A DNA stretch of 8,781 nt. Origin: Acidimicrobiaceae bacterium (GTDB lineage Bacteria > Actinomycetota > Acidimicrobiia > Acidimicrobiales > Ilumatobacteraceae). Below, piece by piece: positions 1-5,827 of the stretch. The stretch covers positions 1 through 8,781 of the forward strand of contig CANLHV010000045.1 of the NCBI GenBank assembly GCA_947490975.1. Reading direction: 5' to 3'. How positions within the stretch are numbered: the first letter of the stretch is position 1; each line of letters opens with the position of its first letter. Position numbers and translations under genes: made by a program. The notes under the pieces are model-generated. The model was given only the letters and a program-made list of their open reading frames with translations, did no database searches and was not told the origin of the DNA.

Positions 1-42
1 CCAACGAACCCAAGAACTCGCCCAACGAACCCAAGATCTCGC
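1..42 (+). repeat. 21-bp tandem repeat, two copies, encoding one coiled-coil heptad each
   Basis: Positions 1-21 and 22-42 are identical except for one base (a16 versus t37, which changes Glu to Asp). The period of 21 bp equals seven codons, so each unit adds exactly one heptad (QRTQELA or QRTQDLA in frame) without breaking frame or coiled-coil phase. The array runs into the left window edge, so the true copy number is unknown. The near identity suggests recent duplication. Confidence 0.85.
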
Positions 43-226
43 GATTACAAATGCCCAGCGTGCACAGTTGCACGCAGAACTTGTTGCAGTTACTGCACGA
101 TTAGACGGGCTGATTTTTCAACGCGATAAAGCTCGAAGTCGCGTTAAATTCCTCGAAGCGTCACGTGCCTATAGATTCGAGCAAAAGCTTAGGAGTATTG
201 CTTCCCGTTTGTTGCTTCGCAAATAG
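2..226 (+). CDS. Coiled-coil protein, C-terminal fragment (5' end outside window)
   Basis: The frame is open from the window edge to a TAG stop at 224-226, giving the last 74 residues of a longer protein. The fragment begins with two copies of the heptad QRT-Q-(E/D)-LA and continues as a charged, Gln/Arg/Leu-rich helix to about residue 50, as expected for a coiled coil. The last 24 residues form a basic tail with the pattern S-R-A-Y-R-F (residues 54-59) followed by a Leu/Arg-rich amphipathic helix. The small protein at 3037-3450 ends in a similar tail. Such coiled coils with basic aromatic ends are common beside or fused to glycosyltransferases in polysaccharide loci, so a scaffold or membrane-peripheral role is inferred. 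Any enzymatic domain would lie upstream of the window. The next gene starts 8 nt after this stop, so they are probably co-transcribed. Confidence 0.75.
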   Translation, partial: QRTQELAQRTQDLAITNAQRAQLHAELVAVTARLDGLIFQRDKARSRVKFLEASRAYRFEQKLRSIASRLLLRK

Positions 227-229
227 AAT
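224..229 (+). promoter_or_regulatory. Possible -10 element TAGAAT before the glycosyltransferase at 235
   Basis: TAGAAT overlaps the stop codon of the upstream coiled-coil gene and ends 5 nt before the ATG at 235. It fits the actinobacterial TANNNT -10 form at leaderless spacing. The same hexamer sits before the starts at 3037 and 5156. No -35 element is evident, and the preceding gene could also drive transcription by read-through, so this is tentative. Confidence 0.3.
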
Positions 230-234
230 TCGGA

Positions 235-945
235 ATGTTGAAACAGTACCCAGTAATCATCACTGTTCGTGACCGCCTGACGTGTCTGCAACAACTACTT
301 AACTGGCTTGAAAGTGTCGGACAAAACGAAATCTGGCTCTGTGATAACGCCAGCACCTACCCGCCACTTGTTGAATTTCTCAAGTCAACCAAACACAATG
401 TTGTCCGCAACGGCTACAACCTTGGACATCGTGCACCGTGGCTGAGTGGCTTGGTGCCCGAACTCGGACATGATCGCTACTTCATTATCTCTGATCCAGA
501 CATATTGCCAGATGAAAATACGCCGCTAAATGTTTTTGAACTGTTTGAAGAAACACTGCGGAAGAATCCCAAATTAGACAAAGTCGGTTTTTCTCTGCGC
601 ATTGACGACCTGCCAGATCACTATGTGCACAAACAAGCTGTCATTACATGGGAGTCACAATTTTGGCGTGACAAATTGCCCTCTGGTTTTTATTCGGCTC
701 CGATTGACACAACTTTTGCGATGCATCGACCCGGAGTAGGTCACTTAAACTCAAACTCGCTGCGTAGCGCCCCGCCATATACCGCTCGACATTTGCCCTG
801 GTACTACGACTTAAGTAAACCCTCTGCTGAAAACGACTATTACAACCAACACGCTGACAAGTTGATAACCAACTGGAACAGTGACAAACTACCGGCTTCG
901 GTTATTGCGGTGCTCACAAAGTTGCGCGCAGAGAGAAAAGAGTAA
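235..945 (+). CDS. GT-A fold glycosyltransferase, GT2-like, single domain
   Basis: This 236-residue protein probably transfers a sugar from a nucleotide-sugar donor during assembly of the surface polysaccharide, in the cytoplasm or at the inner membrane face. The N-terminus has the GT-A opening (PVIITVRDR, residues 6-14, then LLNWLE and WLCDNAS at 34-40). A DPD at 87-89 in the string IISDPDI fits the metal-binding DxD. An IDTTFAMHRPG stretch (157-167) and the motif PPYTARHLPWYYD (180-192) resemble small glycosyltransferases of LPS or exopolysaccharide loci. No signal peptide or membrane helix is visible. The ATG at 235 puts the Rossmann-like strand at the usual distance from the N-terminus. 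No good Shine-Dalgarno is present, although GGA directly abuts the ATG. The gene lies 8 nt after the preceding stop and 8 nt before the Wzt-like gene. Donor and acceptor cannot be told from sequence alone. Confidence 0.8.
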   Translation: MLKQYPVIITVRDRLTCLQQLLNWLESVGQNEIWLCDNASTYPPLVEFLKSTKHNVVRNGYNLGHRAPWLSGLVPELGHDRYFIISDPDILPDENTPLNVFELFEETLRKNPKLDKVGFSLRIDDLPDHYVHKQAVITWESQFWRDKLPSGFYSAPIDTTFAMHRPGVGHLNSNSLRSAPPYTARHLPWYYDLSKPSAENDYYNQHADKLITNWNSDKLPASVIAVLTKLRAERKE

Positions 946-953
946 GTTCAATC

Positions 954-2156
954 ATGACCAAAAACGCCATTGAGGTGAAGTCGCTTTCAAAAAACTTCAG
1001 GCTTTACCATGAGCGAAATCGATACATAAAAGCAGCATTTTTGCGCGGCAGACGCGCGAAGTACGAAGAGTTCATCGCACTAAATGATGTTTCGTTTGAT
1101 GTACCTCACGGTGCAACACTCGGAATCATTGGTTCTAACGGATCGGGCAAAACGACAATGCTCAAGTGTCTAACGGGCATTTACACACCAGAGCGCGGTT
1201 CAATCAAAATTGACGGCAAAGTTGCCGCATTGCTCGAGTTAGGGGCGGGCTTTCATCCTGAATTGACGGGTTCAGAAAATGTCTATCTAAACGGCGCAAT
1301 TCTCGGCATGACTAAACGCGATGTCGAACTGAAGTTTGACAAAATTGTCGAGTTCGCAGGTCTTGAGAAATTCATCAATACGCCCGTCAAGAATTTTTCA
1401 TCCGGAATGGTTGTGCGACTCGGATTCTCGATAGCCGCCCATGTCGAACCAAAAATATTGCTGATTGACGAGATCTTGTCTGTCGGTGACCAAGATTTTC
1501 AGCGCAAAAGCACCGAAAAAATAGAAGAGTTTCGTCGTGAAGGTCGAACGATTGTTGTCGTAAGCCACAGCCTTGGTTTGGTTCAACAATTGTGTAAAGA
1601 AGTGATCTGGCTCGATAAAGGCAAGATCAGACAATCAGGGCTGGCTACCGATGTTATTTCTGCCTATACAGGTGGCAGCTACGCAGAACATCTTGAACGC
1701 GACGATGAATCGCGCGAACGCTGGGGCACAGGTGACGCACGTATCAACTCAATCGAGCTTCTATCTTCAGATGAGATAAGTGTTAAGCATTTTGATTCGG
1801 ATGCTGCGGTAAAAGTTCGTTGTCAAATCAACGCCCACGTGCGACTTGAATCGCCAATTTTGAGAGTGCGCATAACGAAACTCAATGGCGATGTGGTTTG
1901 GGCAACATCAACGCAAAGAGTTTCGAACTCTATTCGTGTGTTAGACGGACCAGCGACCGCAACGCTCGACATCCCCAAATTCGGACTTCTTGAAGGCACG
2001 TATTATCTGTCGGCCTCAATTTCAAATTCAACCAGCACTACTGAGTTTGATCATTGCCAAAACTGGTTGAGGTTCAACGTTCATAAGACCAACCTGTTTG
2101 ATGAGGGAATTGTTTCAGTTGAGTCTTCTTGGAGTCTTGAGCGACAACACCGCTAA
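954..2156 (+). CDS. wzt: Polysaccharide ABC transporter ATP-binding protein (Wzt type) with C-terminal extension
   Basis: This 400-residue protein is the nucleotide-binding subunit that powers export of a lipid-linked polysaccharide. The ATPase domain (about 1-240) has Walker A at G60-T67 (GSNGSGKT), the GAGFHPELTGSENVYLNG stretch (97-114) typical of the Wzt/TagH group, a signature FSSGM at 148-152, Walker B ILLIDE at 168-173 and the H-loop histidine at 205. The C-terminal part (about 250-400) is beta-rich and in the position of the Wzt C-terminal domain, which in the E. coli O8/O9a systems recognises the modified non-reducing end of the polymer. Wzt proteins of this extended form are near 400-430 residues, so the length fits. 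The purine-rich AGAG at 939-942 is a weak ribosome site. Its partner permease lies downstream but on the opposite strand, which is unusual for this pair. Confidence 0.9.
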   Translation: MTKNAIEVKSLSKNFRLYHERNRYIKAAFLRGRRAKYEEFIALNDVSFDVPHGATLGIIGSNGSGKTTMLKCLTGIYTPERGSIKIDGKVAALLELGAGFHPELTGSENVYLNGAILGMTKRDVELKFDKIVEFAGLEKFINTPVKNFSSGMVVRLGFSIAAHVEPKILLIDEILSVGDQDFQRKSTEKIEEFRREGRTIVVVSHSLGLVQQLCKEVIWLDKGKIRQSGLATDVISAYTGGSYAEHLERDDESRERWGTGDARINSIELLSSDEISVKHFDSDAAVKVRCQINAHVRLESPILRVRITKLNGDVVWATSTQRVSNSIRVLDGPATATLDIPKFGLLEGTYYLSASISNSTSTTEFDHCQNWLRFNVHKTNLFDEGIVSVESSWSLERQHR

Positions 2157-2171
2157 AGCCTTTATGGTTTT
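2155..2171 (+). terminator. Weak hairpin between the convergent wzt and wzm genes
   Basis: AAAGCC (2155-2160) can pair with GGTTTT (2166-2171) across a 5-nt loop, with one G-U pair, right at the wzt stop. The stem is short and A/T-rich, and the following bases are A-rich rather than a T-tract on this strand. The gap between the convergent genes is only 21 bp, so a terminator is expected here or inside the genes. This is a weak candidate. Confidence 0.2.
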
Positions 2172-2177
2172 AAAATT

Positions 2178-3005
2178 CTAAAGCTCTTCGGCGAGTCGGC
2201 GCTTAAGCCGATTAAAAACTGCGAGTCCAGCAATTAAAGAAACAATTGATGCAACACCAAGAACAACGAAATCTTTTGGGTCTGGAAGTGTCCCGTGGTA
2301 CGTCGTTGCTCGAAAGCTTCGGATGAAAACAGCCGTTGGATTCCAATGCAAAATAGCGTGCAACGGGCCTGGAACTTTGTCGTCAAAGATCGATGGGTCG
2401 TAGATGACGGGTGTTGCAAAAAACCAAATTTGATTGATGATCGTCCATAAATAAGGTAGGTCACGAAAAAAAACCGCACTGACACTTAAGACGAATGCAA
2501 TGCCCATGGCAAACAATGCCAAAAATATCATCAGTAAAACGGTGACAGGCAAGAATGGCAAGACAAAGCTCCCTGCAATTGTCAACGCAACGCAAACAAG
2601 CGTCATTTCAATCGAGAATTGCACTGAACAAAACAGAACTTGCGAGATAACCAAACTTTCGCGAGCAAACGCCACTTTTCGAACCAAAGTCGTATTGCTC
2701 AAAATTGCCTGTAGTCCTACGCCGCAAATGAGCGAGAAAAACCCCCACGGAATCAAACCAGTCAAGAGATATAGACCAAAAGTAGTAATACCAGAAGGGT
2801 CTCCAACCGGGGCTTGGGCGCCGAATAGCACACCAAAGACAAACGTATATATCGCCATCTGAGCAAGTGGGTTAAGCATCGACCATGACCAGCCCAAGAT
2901 TGAACGTCGATATTTGCTTCGCAGTTCACGCAATGTCAAGTTCCACAGTAAGTTGCGCGAGTTGGCTATATCTCTGAGTTGTTGCATCGGGTTACAACTT
3001 ACCAT
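2178..3005 (-). CDS. wzm: Polysaccharide ABC transporter permease (Wzm type, ABC-2 family)
   Basis: This 275-residue integral membrane protein would form the channel through which Wzt-driven export of the glycan occurs. The cytoplasmic N-terminus (residues 8-40: LRDIANSRNLLWNLTLRELRSKYRRS and on) is the conserved amphipathic region of Wzm/TagG permeases. Hydrophobic segments lie at about 44-62, 74-100, 117-145, 150-178, 184-201 and 246-264, consistent with six membrane spans. The motif FFRDLPYLWTIINQIWFFATPVIY (in two parts, 179-190 and 191-202) and WNPTAVFIRSFR (221-232) are hallmarks of the family. Length matches the usual 260-280. The ATG at 3005 has a weak GAG 7 nt upstream; an alternative ATG at residue 7 (2987) cannot be excluded. 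It converges on wzt and diverges from the coiled-coil gene at 3037, with only 31 bp between starts. Confidence 0.88.
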   Translation of the reverse strand: MVSCNPMQQLRDIANSRNLLWNLTLRELRSKYRRSILGWSWSMLNPLAQMAIYTFVFGVLFGAQAPVGDPSGITTFGLYLLTGLIPWGFFSLICGVGLQAILSNTTLVRKVAFARESLVISQVLFCSVQFSIEMTLVCVALTIAGSFVLPFLPVTVLLMIFLALFAMGIAFVLSVSAVFFRDLPYLWTIINQIWFFATPVIYDPSIFDDKVPGPLHAILHWNPTAVFIRSFRATTYHGTLPDPKDFVVLGVASIVSLIAGLAVFNRLKRRLAEEL

Positions 3006-3018
3006 TACTTCACTCAGG

Positions 3019-3024
3019 TAGAAT
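3019..3024 (+). promoter_or_regulatory. Possible -10 element TAGAAT in the wzm / coiled-coil divergent gap
   Basis: TAGAAT lies in the 31-bp gap (3006-3036) between the divergent starts of wzm and the small coiled-coil gene, and ends 12 nt before the ATG at 3037. Transcription starting about 7 nt downstream would give a leader of roughly six bases, consistent with the lack of a Shine-Dalgarno before that ATG. The ten bases GTAGAATTGG recur before the FHA gene. No convincing -35 was found, and no clear counterpart was seen on the minus strand for wzm. Confidence 0.4.
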
Positions 3025-3036
3025 TGGGTTTAGTTC

Positions 3037-3450
3037 ATGGATGACAACTCAAAACGCTCAACATCACTGCCGGCGAAAGAATTACAAAGCGAGTTGATTC
3101 AGTTGCAAGCCAAGTTACAAAAAGCCGAAGAAAAAATCATGATTTTAGAACTTGCTTTGATGCAATCGCGAGATTTTGCAATTGGTTCGGCTGCCCAGGC
3201 CGGCGAGGCAGTCGCCAACATGAACAAATTTCTTCATCTCAAAGATCTACTAAAAACAGCAAATATTCATATCGAAAACCACGAAAAGCACATTGCGAGA
3301 CTTGAAGCTACTCTCGGCGAAGTTGGACGAGCTAACGAAGTGCACCGTGCTAAATCGAAACAACTCGATCTCGTCTACGAATCAGCATCATGGAAAATCG
3401 GCAGATTTTTTATGCTGCCGATTCGAGCAATCAAGCGCATCGCGCGATAG
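3037..3450 (+). CDS. Small coiled-coil protein with basic aromatic C-terminal tail
   Basis: This 137-residue protein has no recognisable catalytic domain. Residues 14-45 and roughly 60-112 are Leu/Glu/Lys/Gln-rich helices with heptad-like spacing, separated by a small Ala/Gly-containing break (50-60). The last 24 residues carry S-A-S-W-K-I (116-121) followed by a hydrophobic and basic amphipathic stretch ending in RAIKRIAR, which could lie on the membrane. The same tail pattern closes the coiled-coil gene at the left edge of the window. In larger proteins such a coiled coil plus tail is fused to glycosyltransferase domains; here it stands alone, 11 nt before the dual-GT gene, so it may be a detached module that tethers or scaffolds that enzyme. 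No signal peptide is seen. Start at ATG 3037 follows the TAGAAT element; no Shine-Dalgarno is present. The function is otherwise unknown. Confidence 0.75.
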   Translation: MDDNSKRSTSLPAKELQSELIQLQAKLQKAEEKIMILELALMQSRDFAIGSAAQAGEAVANMNKFLHLKDLLKTANIHIENHEKHIARLEATLGEVGRANEVHRAKSKQLDLVYESASWKIGRFFMLPIRAIKRIAR

Positions 3451-3461
3451 TTGGCACGACT

Positions 3462-5009
3462 ATGCGAATCAGCATCGTCACGCCCGTTTATAACCCACCA
3501 CAAGCTGCATTCGAACAATGCATCGATTCAGTTCTTGGGCAGACACACTCAGATTGGGAATGGTGTCTCGTTGATGACTGTTCTACTCAAGCGTGGGTTA
3601 GAACTCGACTCAATGAATTGCAGGCACAAGACGCAAGAATCAAGGTTTACCTCAGATCACAAAATGGTGGCATCGTTGCGGCTTCAAATGACGCCCTCGC
3701 CCTAGTCTCGAGTGAGTTTGTTGCATTGCTCGACAACGATGATGCATTGCACCGAAATGCACTAAAAGAAGTTGCAAGCTACATCGTGGCAAACCCATCT
3801 GTTGACTACATCTATACAGACGAAGACAAAATCAACCAAGATGGCGAACACTATGAGCCATTTCTTAAACCAAAATGGTCACCAGAAAGGTTCTTGGCGC
3901 AAAACTATTGCTCACACTTGTCGGTAATTCGCACCAGTTTGATAAATAGAGTCGGTCGATTTCGAGACGGATTTGACGGTTCGCAAGACTACGACTTGCT
4001 ATTGCGTGTTACAGAGCAAACAAAAAATATCGCGCATATTCCCAAGATTCTCTACCACTGGCGTGCTGTTGCCGGTTCGACTGCTCTTGCGGGCGATAAC
4101 AAACTTTATGCATTTACCTCGGCGACCAGAGCTATAAGTGAACACCTGGCGAGACGTTCAATTCAGGCCGAGGTTGGCTTTAATCAAACCAATTTGATGG
4201 TTACGGTGAAACGAAAATTGACTAAACACCCGCAAGTGAGCATCATCATTCCGACTTGCGGAACGCGTAAGGCAGTTTTCGGTGTTGATACTTGCTTGGT
4301 GGTTAATGCTGTTGAAAGCATCTTGAGAAAAACGACGTATCCGAATTACGAAATCGTTGTCGTAGTCGATAAGGGCACCCCCGCCGAGGTTTATACCGAC
4401 CTGAAAAGAGTGGGGCAAGATCGTATGAAAATCGTCGAATACGACAAACCCTTTAATTTTTCTGACAAATGCAATCTCGGTGTAGTCAGCACCGATGCAC
4501 CTTTGGTGATGTTGCTTAACGACGATACCGAAGTTATCAGCCCTGATTGGCTTGAAACTATGGTCGGACACATCTCCGAGTCTGATGTGGCAATGGTCGG
4601 ACCAATGCTCGTCTTTGAAGATAACCGCATTCAAAGTGCTGCTCACTCAAACACCCCGACTCCGCATAATTTCTGTCGAGGATATTCGAGTAGCGAACTT
4701 GGAGATTTTGGCATGCTTGCGTGCGCGCGCGAATGCAGCGGGGTTACTGGGGCTTGCGCATTAATTAAACGCGATGTTTATCTTGAAGTGGGCGGAATGA
4801 GTGAGAGTTTTCCGCTTGCATTTAATGATTGCGACTTTGCATTTAAAGTTCTAGAACGCGGATACAGAATCATTTGGACACCACACGCAAAACTCTTTCA
4901 CTTTGAGACAGCATCAAGACCCGACCACGTTGAACCAAAAGAAGTTGAGTTGATAACAGCTCGTTGGGGTCGAAATTTCGGTCGCGACGAATATTGTCGA
5001 ATCCAATAA
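3462..5009 (+). CDS. Glycosyltransferase with two GT2 domains
   Basis: The 515-residue protein carries two consecutive GT-A domains and probably adds two sugars or linkages to the growing polysaccharide at the cytoplasmic face. Domain 1 (about 1-235) begins RISIVTPVYN, has VDD at 37-39, the metal-binding DNDD at 91-94 and GSQDYDLLLR at 173-182, where the acidic residue may serve as base. Domain 2 (about 257-500) begins VSIIIPTCGT, has VVVVDKGTP (299-307), LNDDTEV at 352-358 and FNDCDFAFKV at 454-463. Both domains therefore retain their key acidic residues. I place the start at ATG 3462, so that the first beta strand begins at residue 2 as in most GT2 proteins; a longer in-frame start at 3390 would overlap the tail of the preceding gene and add no family sequence. 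It is 11 nt after the coiled-coil gene and lacks a clear Shine-Dalgarno. Sugar specificity is unknown. Confidence 0.9.
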   Translation: MRISIVTPVYNPPQAAFEQCIDSVLGQTHSDWEWCLVDDCSTQAWVRTRLNELQAQDARIKVYLRSQNGGIVAASNDALALVSSEFVALLDNDDALHRNALKEVASYIVANPSVDYIYTDEDKINQDGEHYEPFLKPKWSPERFLAQNYCSHLSVIRTSLINRVGRFRDGFDGSQDYDLLLRVTEQTKNIAHIPKILYHWRAVAGSTALAGDNKLYAFTSATRAISEHLARRSIQAEVGFNQTNLMVTVKRKLTKHPQVSIIIPTCGTRKAVFGVDTCLVVNAVESILRKTTYPNYEIVVVVDKGTPAEVYTDLKRVGQDRMKIVEYDKPFNFSDKCNLGVVSTDAPLVMLLNDDTEVISPDWLETMVGHISESDVAMVGPMLVFEDNRIQSAAHSNTPTPHNFCRGYSSSELGDFGMLACARECSGVTGACALIKRDVYLEVGGMSESFPLAFNDCDFAFKVLERGYRIIWTPHAKLFHFETASRPDHVEPKEVELITARWGRNFGRDEYCRIQ

Positions 5010-5017
5010 CTATTTTG

Positions 5018-5100
5018 TGGGCGAGGGGGGACTTGAACCCCCACGTCCTTGCGAACACTGGCACCTGAAGCCAGCGCGTCTGCCATTTCGCCACTCGCCC
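5018..5100 (-). tRNA. tRNA-Leu (anticodon CAG)
   Basis: On the minus strand the 7-bp acceptor stem pairs GGGCGAG (5094-5100) with CTCGCCC (5019-5025), with discriminator A at 5018. The anticodon arm CUGGC-loop-GCCAG has loop UUCAGGU, so the anticodon is CAG (5065-5067), which decodes CUG leucine. A long variable arm (GUUC-GCAA-GGAC) marks a class II tRNA, and the T arm has five G-C pairs around UUCAAGU. The 3' CCA is not encoded; the next bases are CAA. The gene is tail-to-tail with the dual GT gene, with 8 nt between, and diverges from the FHA gene. No T-rich terminator was found immediately after it. As I recall, M. tuberculosis leuT, also anticodon CAG, is likewise divergent from fhaA. Confidence 0.96.
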
Positions 5101-5143
5101 GAATGGACTATTGACGCTAACAGTTACTCTCAGATGCGGGGCG

Positions 5144-5149
5144 TAGAAT
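5144..5149 (+). promoter_or_regulatory. Likely -10 element TAGAAT for a leaderless FHA-phosphatase-kinase transcript
   Basis: TAGAAT ends 6 nt before the ATG at 5156, so transcription starting at the normal distance from a -10 would begin at or next to the A of the start codon. No Shine-Dalgarno is present at normal spacing, which agrees with a leaderless message. A TTGACG at 5111-5116 is 27 bp away, too far for a standard -35. The surrounding GTAGAATTGG also occurs at 3018-3027. The 55-bp gap must also hold the divergent tRNA promoter, for which no confident element was seen. Confidence 0.45.
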
Positions 5150-5155
5150 TGGTGC

Positions 5156-5815
5156 ATGTTTGCGCGCGCATACGGCTCTGCAATCAGGCCATTAAACCTT
5201 GGTCGCGAACTACTTGGTTTGATCGACTCGATGGACAAATCGAGCCCAATCAACCCAGATTTCGTGGTCAATTTGAACGCCACAGACTATGAGGCTTTTG
5301 CTGATATTGAAAAGCATCTGTTGCGCGAACTTGCCGAGGCTGCAACCCAGTTTGCTGAGCGAAATGACTTGAGACATCAAGCACCGATCTCTGTGATTCT
5401 CAAAGTAGATAACGCAATCAAGGTCGGAAGCTTCTCAATAACCAATGAAATCGAACGTGAAATCATGACTGATGCTGGTGCGGTTGCAAAAGTTTCAGAC
5501 GTCGCTGAACCAATGAATAGCTCTCCTCGGCTTGTCGAGGCTGCTTTAGTTTTGCAGAGTGGCGAGAGAATTACCTTAGACACAGACTCACTAAAAATCG
5601 GCCGTCAAGCCTCATGCCGAATCGTGTTTAATGACAGTAACGTCAGCCGAGAACACGCACAATTGCGACGTTCGGCCGATGGTTGGAAACTCTTAGATTT
5701 GGGCAGTACTAACGGCACAAAAATCAACGGGGTCAAAATTGCCGAAGAGCAATTGCTGGTAAATGGCGACGAATTAGGTTTCGGTACATCAAGCGCAAAG
5801 TTTGAAATTTCGTGA
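5156..5815 (+). CDS. fhaA: FhaA-type protein: DUF3662 domain plus C-terminal FHA domain
   Basis: This 219-residue cytoplasmic protein probably reads phosphothreonines made by the kinase encoded two genes downstream, and in this family links that signal to cell wall synthesis. The N-terminal 100 residues match the DUF3662 pattern: FARAYGSAIRPLNLGREL (2-19), then DFVVNLNATDYEAF (35-48) and a following helix. A variable linker (about 100-127) leads to the FHA domain (128-219) with the expected contacts: G149-R150, the S164-R-E-H167 motif and the STNGTKINGV stretch (184-193) with N186. It is much shorter than M. tuberculosis FhaA, mainly in the linker. The ATG at 5156 gives the normal family N-terminus and lies just after a TAGAAT element; no Shine-Dalgarno is visible. 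The stop codon lies inside a perfect inverted repeat, and the phosphatase gene follows after 31 nt. It could have taken over the FhaB role as well, since no second FHA gene is present. Confidence 0.88.
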   Translation: MFARAYGSAIRPLNLGRELLGLIDSMDKSSPINPDFVVNLNATDYEAFADIEKHLLRELAEAATQFAERNDLRHQAPISVILKVDNAIKVGSFSITNEIEREIMTDAGAVAKVSDVAEPMNSSPRLVEAALVLQSGERITLDTDSLKIGRQASCRIVFNDSNVSREHAQLRRSADGWKLLDLGSTNGTKINGVKIAEEQLLVNGDELGFGTSSAKFEIS

Positions 5816-5827
5816 TCATCAATCACG
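5811..5827 (+). repeat. Perfect inverted repeat at the FHA stop codon
   Basis: CGTGAT (5811-5816) and ATCACG (5822-5827) form a perfect 6-bp stem with a 5-nt loop, CATCA. The FHA stop codon TGA (5813-5815) lies in the left arm. There is no T-tract after it, so it is not a standard terminator. It lies 19 nt before the phosphatase ATG and could be an RNA hairpin that affects coupling, stability or partial attenuation, or a chance match. Confidence 0.4.

Noticed and set aside
2500..2862. A 120-codon plus-strand open frame inside wzm.
   Set aside because: It is antisense to the membrane helices of the permease and has no recognisable domain.
3390..3461. A longer N-terminus for the dual GT starting at ATG 3390.
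   Set aside because: It overlaps the conserved tail of the coiled-coil gene in another frame, and the GT2 family sequence begins at ATG 3462.
4158..4646. A 162-codon minus-strand open frame inside the dual GT gene.
   Set aside because: It is antisense to strongly conserved GT2 domain sequence, shows no family motif and is a by-product of codon bias.
4971..4988. Adjacent palindromes CGAAATTTCG and GTCGCGAC near the end of the dual GT gene, as a tRNA terminator or attachment site.
   Set aside because: They lie in coding sequence for the conserved C-terminus, have no following T-tract on the minus strand, and are not repeated elsewhere in the window.
5017..5292. An open frame running through the tRNA and the start of fhaA.
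   Set aside because: It crosses a clear tRNA gene in antisense and overlaps fhaA out of frame.
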